DNA from: Caldisericota bacterium | GTDB lineage: Bacteria; Caldisericota; JANLFM01 | Length of the DNA stretch: 64,000 nucleotides | Direction of reading: 5' to 3' | Assembly (NCBI GenBank): GCA_024655965.1 | Contig: JANLFL010000004.1 | Coordinates: 1 to 64,000 of the forward strand | Shown here: piece after piece, positions 60,975 to 64,000 of the stretch | Layout of the letters: the number at the start of each line of letters is the position of its first letter | How positions within the stretch are numbered: position 1 is the first letter of the stretch | Program-made: the position numbers and the translations under genes | The notes under the pieces: model-generated | Seen by the model: only the letters and a program-made list of their open reading frames with translations | What the model was told of the DNA's origin: nothing | Databases searched by the model: none

Positions 60975-61840
60975 GAGAGGAATTTTTTCAAGAAAAAATC
61001 GGGATGGAATTCGATCAGGTCATCAAGCCCTTCTCCCAACCCCAGGAATTTCAAGGGAATTGCCAACTCCTTTTGAATGGTGAATACGAACCCTGCCTTT
61101 GCGGGGGAATCGAATTTGGCGAGGATTATCCCGGTTACTCCAAGCTCCTTATGGAAAGCCCTTGCCTGGTTCAAACTGTTTAACCCTGCATTGGAATCGA
61201 GAACTAAGAGGGTCTCCTCGGGAGCACCATCCTTCTTTTTAGAAATTATCCTTTTTATCTTCTTCAATTCTTCCATCAAGTTGGTATCGGTGTGCTGCCG
61301 TCCGGCCGTGTCGATAAGAAGGAAATCCGCTCCCTTGGCTTTTGCCCCTTCCAGGGCGTCAAAGGCGACCGCCGCGGGGTCCCCGCCGGTGGGATAACCA
61401 ACAAAGGGGCAACCTAACCTATCAGCCCAGACCTTCAGCTGTTCCCTGGCAGCTGCCCGAAAGGTATCTCCGCAGGCCAGGTAAACTGAATTCCCCCTTT
61501 TTTTTAAAAAATGAGCGACTTTGGCGATGGAGGTGGTCTTTCCCGTCCCATTAACCCCAACGAAAAGGTAAACGGAAGGAGGGGTTGAGGAGGTCTTCAG
61601 CCCTGGGTTAATTATCAGGTACTTTCGGAGCTGGTTTTCAAGGAGCTCCATTGGTTCGGGGCTTCCTTTCGACCCAGAATCCCCCTGTTTTAAAACCTGA
61701 AGGAATTCCTCCACCAGGAACGGCCCGAAATCCCCCTCCAACATAAAGACCCTTAGGGTTTCCAATTCCTGGGGGCCCAAAAGGGAACGAGAGGAAGTGA
61801 GCTGTTTGAAAAAACCTTTAACTTTATCGGACCACTTCAT
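60971..61840 (-). CDS. ftsY: SRP receptor FtsY
   Basis: A 289-residue SRP GTPase with GVNGTGKTTSIAKVAH, DTAGRQHTDTNLMEEL, LDSNAGLNSLNQA and AKFDSPAKAGFVF. The family usually has DGTAKGG at the last motif, so DSPAKAG is a mild variant, and DSNAGLN replaces the common DATTGQN. There is no long acidic A domain. It overlaps rnc by 17 bases. smc, often found between rnc and ftsY in Firmicutes, is absent. Confidence 0.95.
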   Translation of the reverse strand: MKWSDKVKGFFKQLTSSRSLLGPQELETLRVFMLEGDFGPFLVEEFLQVLKQGDSGSKGSPEPMELLENQLRKYLIINPGLKTSSTPPSVYLFVGVNGTGKTTSIAKVAHFLKKRGNSVYLACGDTFRAAAREQLKVWADRLGCPFVGYPTGGDPAAVAFDALEGAKAKGADFLLIDTAGRQHTDTNLMEELKKIKRIISKKKDGAPEETLLVLDSNAGLNSLNQARAFHKELGVTGIILAKFDSPAKAGFVFTIQKELAIPLKFLGLGEGLDDLIEFHPDFFLKKFLS

Positions 61841-62480
61841 CCTTCAAGATCCCATTCTTCAAGAGGAAAACCCTGGCGGCCTGCTGTTCCGCAGCTTTTT
61901 TCGTGGTCCCCGATCCCAGGGCGCTGTGATACCCCTTAAGGCTCACCTTGACGACAAAAATCCTGGCGTGAGGGAGACCTTTCTCATCCACCACCTGATA
62001 GTTGGGAAGGTGGGGGGTAAATTTCTGGGCGTATTCCTGGAGAAGGCTCTTGTAATCTGTCTGAGGAATAAAGGGAGAATGAAGCTCATGCTGGAAGAGC
62101 CCGAGAATTACCCTCTTTGCCTTCTCAAAGCCTTTTTCAATAAAATAAGCTCCGAAAAGGGCTTCCATGGCATCGGCAAGGATGGAATCCTTTCCCCTCC
62201 CCCCGCTTCGCTCCTCCCCTTTTCCTAAAATCAATTTCTCCCCTAACCCGATCTCCCTGGCCTTCTTTGCCAAGGATGTCTGGTTGACCAGGGAAGCCCT
62301 TCTCTGGGTGAGTTCCCCTTCCTCGGAGTCCGGGAAAATCACATATAAAGCTTCGGAAAGGGCAAGCTCTAAAACGGCATCCCCGAGAAATTCAAGCCTT
62401 TCCCATCCTTCGTGGGCGTTTTCTGGGGGGAGGGCTGAAGGATGGGTTAAGGCCTGAGTGAGCAGTTTTTTATTTTTTAT
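61824..62480 (-). CDS. rnc: Ribonuclease III with no standard start codon
   Basis: RNase III with the full catalytic domain (ALTHPSALPPENAHEGWERLEFLGDAV in pieces: HEGWERLEFLGDA, ILADAMEALFGAYF) and a C-terminal double-stranded RNA-binding domain (DYKSLLQEYAQ, GSGTTKKAAEQQAA). The family homology extends upstream of GTG 62342, the only standard start, which would cut off the first catalytic helices. Between an in-frame TGA within acpP and that GTG there is no ATG, GTG or TTG. ATA 62480 or CTG 62465 are the best-placed candidates. Coordinates take ATA 62480; the true start is unsettled. Confidence 0.85.
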   Translation of the reverse strand: MKNKKLLTQALTHPSALPPENAHEGWERLEFLGDAVLELALSEALYVIFPDSEEGELTQRRASLVNQTSLAKKAREIGLGEKLILGKGEERSGGRGKDSILADAMEALFGAYFIEKGFEKAKRVILGLFQHELHSPFIPQTDYKSLLQEYAQKFTPHLPNYQVVDEKGLPHARIFVVKVSLKGYHSALGSGTTKKAAEQQAARVFLLKNGILKDEVVR

Positions 62481-62499
62481 TTTTAAAAGGGGGTGGGTC

Positions 62500-62745
62500 C
62501 TACTCTTCCAAACGATCTTTGATGTACCTCACGGCGTCGCCTACGGTTTCGATGTTCTCCAGGTCCTCATCGGGAATCCGGATCCCGAAAAGATCTTCCA
62601 CAGCCTCCGCAAATTCTACCATATAGAAGGAATCCGCTCCCAGGTCCTGAAGGAAATAGGCATCCATGTGGACTTCCTCGGGTTCAACCGCAAGCTGATC
62701 AACGATTGTTTCCTGGACTTTGCGGAAAATCTCCTCTTCATCCAT
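62500..62745 (-). CDS. acpP: Acyl carrier protein
   Basis: An 81-residue acidic carrier with the phosphopantetheine serine in LGADSFYMVEF; the family's D-S-L is D-S-F here. Helix pattern and length are standard. It overlaps plsX by eight bases and leads into rnc, part of the usual plsX-(fab)-acpP-rnc cluster with fabDHG absent. Confidence 0.95.
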   Translation of the reverse strand: MDEEEIFRKVQETIVDQLAVEPEEVHMDAYFLQDLGADSFYMVEFAEAVEDLFGIRIPDEDLENIETVGDAVRYIKDRLEE

Positions 62746-63754
62746 TTGTCATCTCTCCTCCTTGGGAATCTTTTTCAAGCAAGTCCTTAAGTTTTCCTAC
62801 AGTATTTTTCTCAAGCAATTCAATTGCCTGAGTAATGCTATTTTTTATTGCCCTTGCCCGGGAGCGTCCATGGCATACGAGCACCAATCCGTTAATTCCC
62901 AAAAGGGGGGCAGCACCTACCTCGCTGTAATCAAACCCTTTTAAGATAGAGGAAAAGAGGGGTTTTAAGAGAAGCCCTCCAAGCTTAAAGCGCAGGTTTC
63001 GGGATATACCCTGCTTGAGGCGGGAGAGAATCTCCTCCCCTACCCCCTCCATAGCTTTTAAAGCGATATTGCCCGGAAATCCATCCGCCACAAAGATCTC
63101 CCCTTTTTGGGAAAAGAAGTCTCTGGCTTCAAGGTTCCCTACGAAATTCAGGCTCGATTTTTCAAAGAGGGGAAATGCTTCCTTGATGAGAGAATTCCCC
63201 TTTGATGGTTCCTCACCGTTAGAAAGGAGGGCAATGCGAGGGGACTCTATTCCAAAACTCAAACGGTAATACTGATCAGCGAGGAGGGCGAATTGTAGAA
63301 GCTGCTGCGGGGAACAATCCACATTAGCGCCCGCGTCGAGAAGAAGGACCGGCCTTGTTTTCCCGGGAAGTGGCACCGCCAAGGGGGGCCTTTTTAGCCC
63401 AGGAAGGGTCCCTAGGATGATAATGCTTGCTGCCATTATCGCTCCCGTATTTCCCGCAGAAATAAAAGCATTCGCTTCATTTTCGGCAACGAGCCTCAGC
63501 CCGACCTGAATTGTGGAATTCTTTTTTCGCAAAGAAAGGGAAGGGACCTCGTTCATGGATACTATCTCTTCCGCGGGAACAAGGGAAAAATCCTTCCCCT
63601 TTAGGGAGATTACGGATAATTCCTTTTCCAGGATCCCTTGGGGCCCTACAAGAAGGAATTCACACTTTTCCCCCTGGTATTCCTGGATTCCTTTCAAGAT
63701 CTCTTCCGGGGCGTAATCCCCTCCCATGGCGTCCAGGGCAAGGCGAAAAGACAT
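62738..63754 (-). CDS. plsX: Phosphate acyltransferase PlsX
   Basis: A 338-residue enzyme making acyl-phosphate from acyl-ACP for phospholipid synthesis. Markers: RLALDAMGGDYAPEEIL, SAGNTGAIMA, LLDAGANVDC, and GAAPLLGINGLVLVCHGRS. It touches rpmF (one-base overlap) and acpP. Length is typical. Confidence 0.96.
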   Translation of the reverse strand: MSFRLALDAMGGDYAPEEILKGIQEYQGEKCEFLLVGPQGILEKELSVISLKGKDFSLVPAEEIVSMNEVPSLSLRKKNSTIQVGLRLVAENEANAFISAGNTGAIMAASIIILGTLPGLKRPPLAVPLPGKTRPVLLLDAGANVDCSPQQLLQFALLADQYYRLSFGIESPRIALLSNGEEPSKGNSLIKEAFPLFEKSSLNFVGNLEARDFFSQKGEIFVADGFPGNIALKAMEGVGEEILSRLKQGISRNLRFKLGGLLLKPLFSSILKGFDYSEVGAAPLLGINGLVLVCHGRSRARAIKNSITQAIELLEKNTVGKLKDLLEKDSQGGEMTNG

Positions 63755-63963
63755 TACCTTCCTCTGATCTTCTTCTTGTGCTCCTTTACGACAATTTCAA
63801 CCTTGTGCTCCCCGTCGTAGTAACCACAATGGGGGCAAACGCGATGAGCCTCCATCAATTCATGACAGTGAGGGCATTCCACCATTTGGGGAGGATCAAT
63901 CTTCAGGTGAGATTGCCTCCTTCCAATTTTGGTCTTTGTCTTCTTTTTCTTCGGAACTCCCAA
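63754..63963 (-). CDS. rpmF: Ribosomal protein L32
   Basis: A 69-residue zinc-ribbon 50S protein: GVPKKKKTKTKIGRRQSH at the start and the cysteine pairs VECPHCHE and CPHCGYYDG. All four cysteines are kept, so this is the zinc-binding form. TTG 63963 is chosen because AAAGGAG lies eight bases before it and the family starts with M-G/A-V-P-K-K. It is the last full gene of the window. Confidence 0.95.
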   Translation of the reverse strand: MGVPKKKKTKTKIGRRQSHLKIDPPQMVECPHCHELMEAHRVCPHCGYYDGEHKVEIVVKEHKKKIRGR

Positions 63964-64000
63964 TTCAATTTCTCCTTTCAAAAATCAAAACGAAGTCTAT

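Overview
The window is a bacterial chromosome segment of roughly 48% GC with very dense, overlapping genes, many TTG starts and strong purine-rich ribosome binding sites. The gene orders rpmF-plsX-acpP-rnc-ftsY-ylxM-ffh-rpsP-khpA-ylqD-rimM-trmD-rplS-lepB-rnhB and dprA-rpsB-tsf-pyrH-frr-(uppS-like)-cdsA-rseP-ispG are of the Firmicutes/Terrabacteria type. Several expected members (smc, topA, codY, dxr) are missing from their usual slots, and an RNA methyltransferase that I associate with deep-branching thermophilic phyla sits between trmD and rplS. A deep-branching or uncultured lineage near the Firmicutes fits best; the phylum cannot be fixed from the sequence alone.

Layout. 1-4.5 kb is an accessory, gene-poor island: two diverged copies of a small helical protein, a 41-codon ORF behind a consensus Shine-Dalgarno, then an AT-rich pair (methyltransferase-like protein plus DUF1848 protein). 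Look-alike CCCC-GAAAG hairpins lie at both edges. 4.5-17 kb is a metabolic and sensory region: membrane M28 peptidase, DinB protein, orphan sodium-pump beta subunit (minus strand), then a plus-strand run of two unequal nucleoside phosphorylases, an amidohydrolase, a DUF2148 iron-sulfur protein and an alpha/beta hydrolase, followed by a multi-PAS histidine kinase, a flavodoxin and a Xer recombinase.

17-29 kb is minus strand: a PflX-like radical SAM protein, cspA, a lipoprotein HtrA, a MEMO-family protein, purA, an FAD dehydrogenase, tRNA-Pro(GGG), der, cmk, a small protein, an ExeA-like ATPase, ridA, rimO and rodZ. rodZ is divergent from lexA, and both appear to be read from back-to-back promoters with almost no leader. 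29-44 kb holds ynbB, hflX, an FtsEX/EnvC/CtpA cell-wall module, prfB, secA, hpf, rsmI, a GAF-GGDEF protein, a Clp1-like polynucleotide kinase and a PtsI C-domain look-alike that has lost its catalytic motifs. 44-64 kb is housekeeping: isoprenoid and phospholipid synthesis, translation, protein export, DNA uptake and RNA modification.

The most unusual items are a UppS homologue at the normal uppS position that has lost essentially all catalytic and substrate-binding residues, the PtsI-C pseudoenzyme, the paired phosphorylases of which one has an altered phosphate loop, an rnc gene with no ATG/GTG/TTG start for its N-terminus, and the near-leaderless promoters. All functional statements come from reading motifs by eye; no database search was run.
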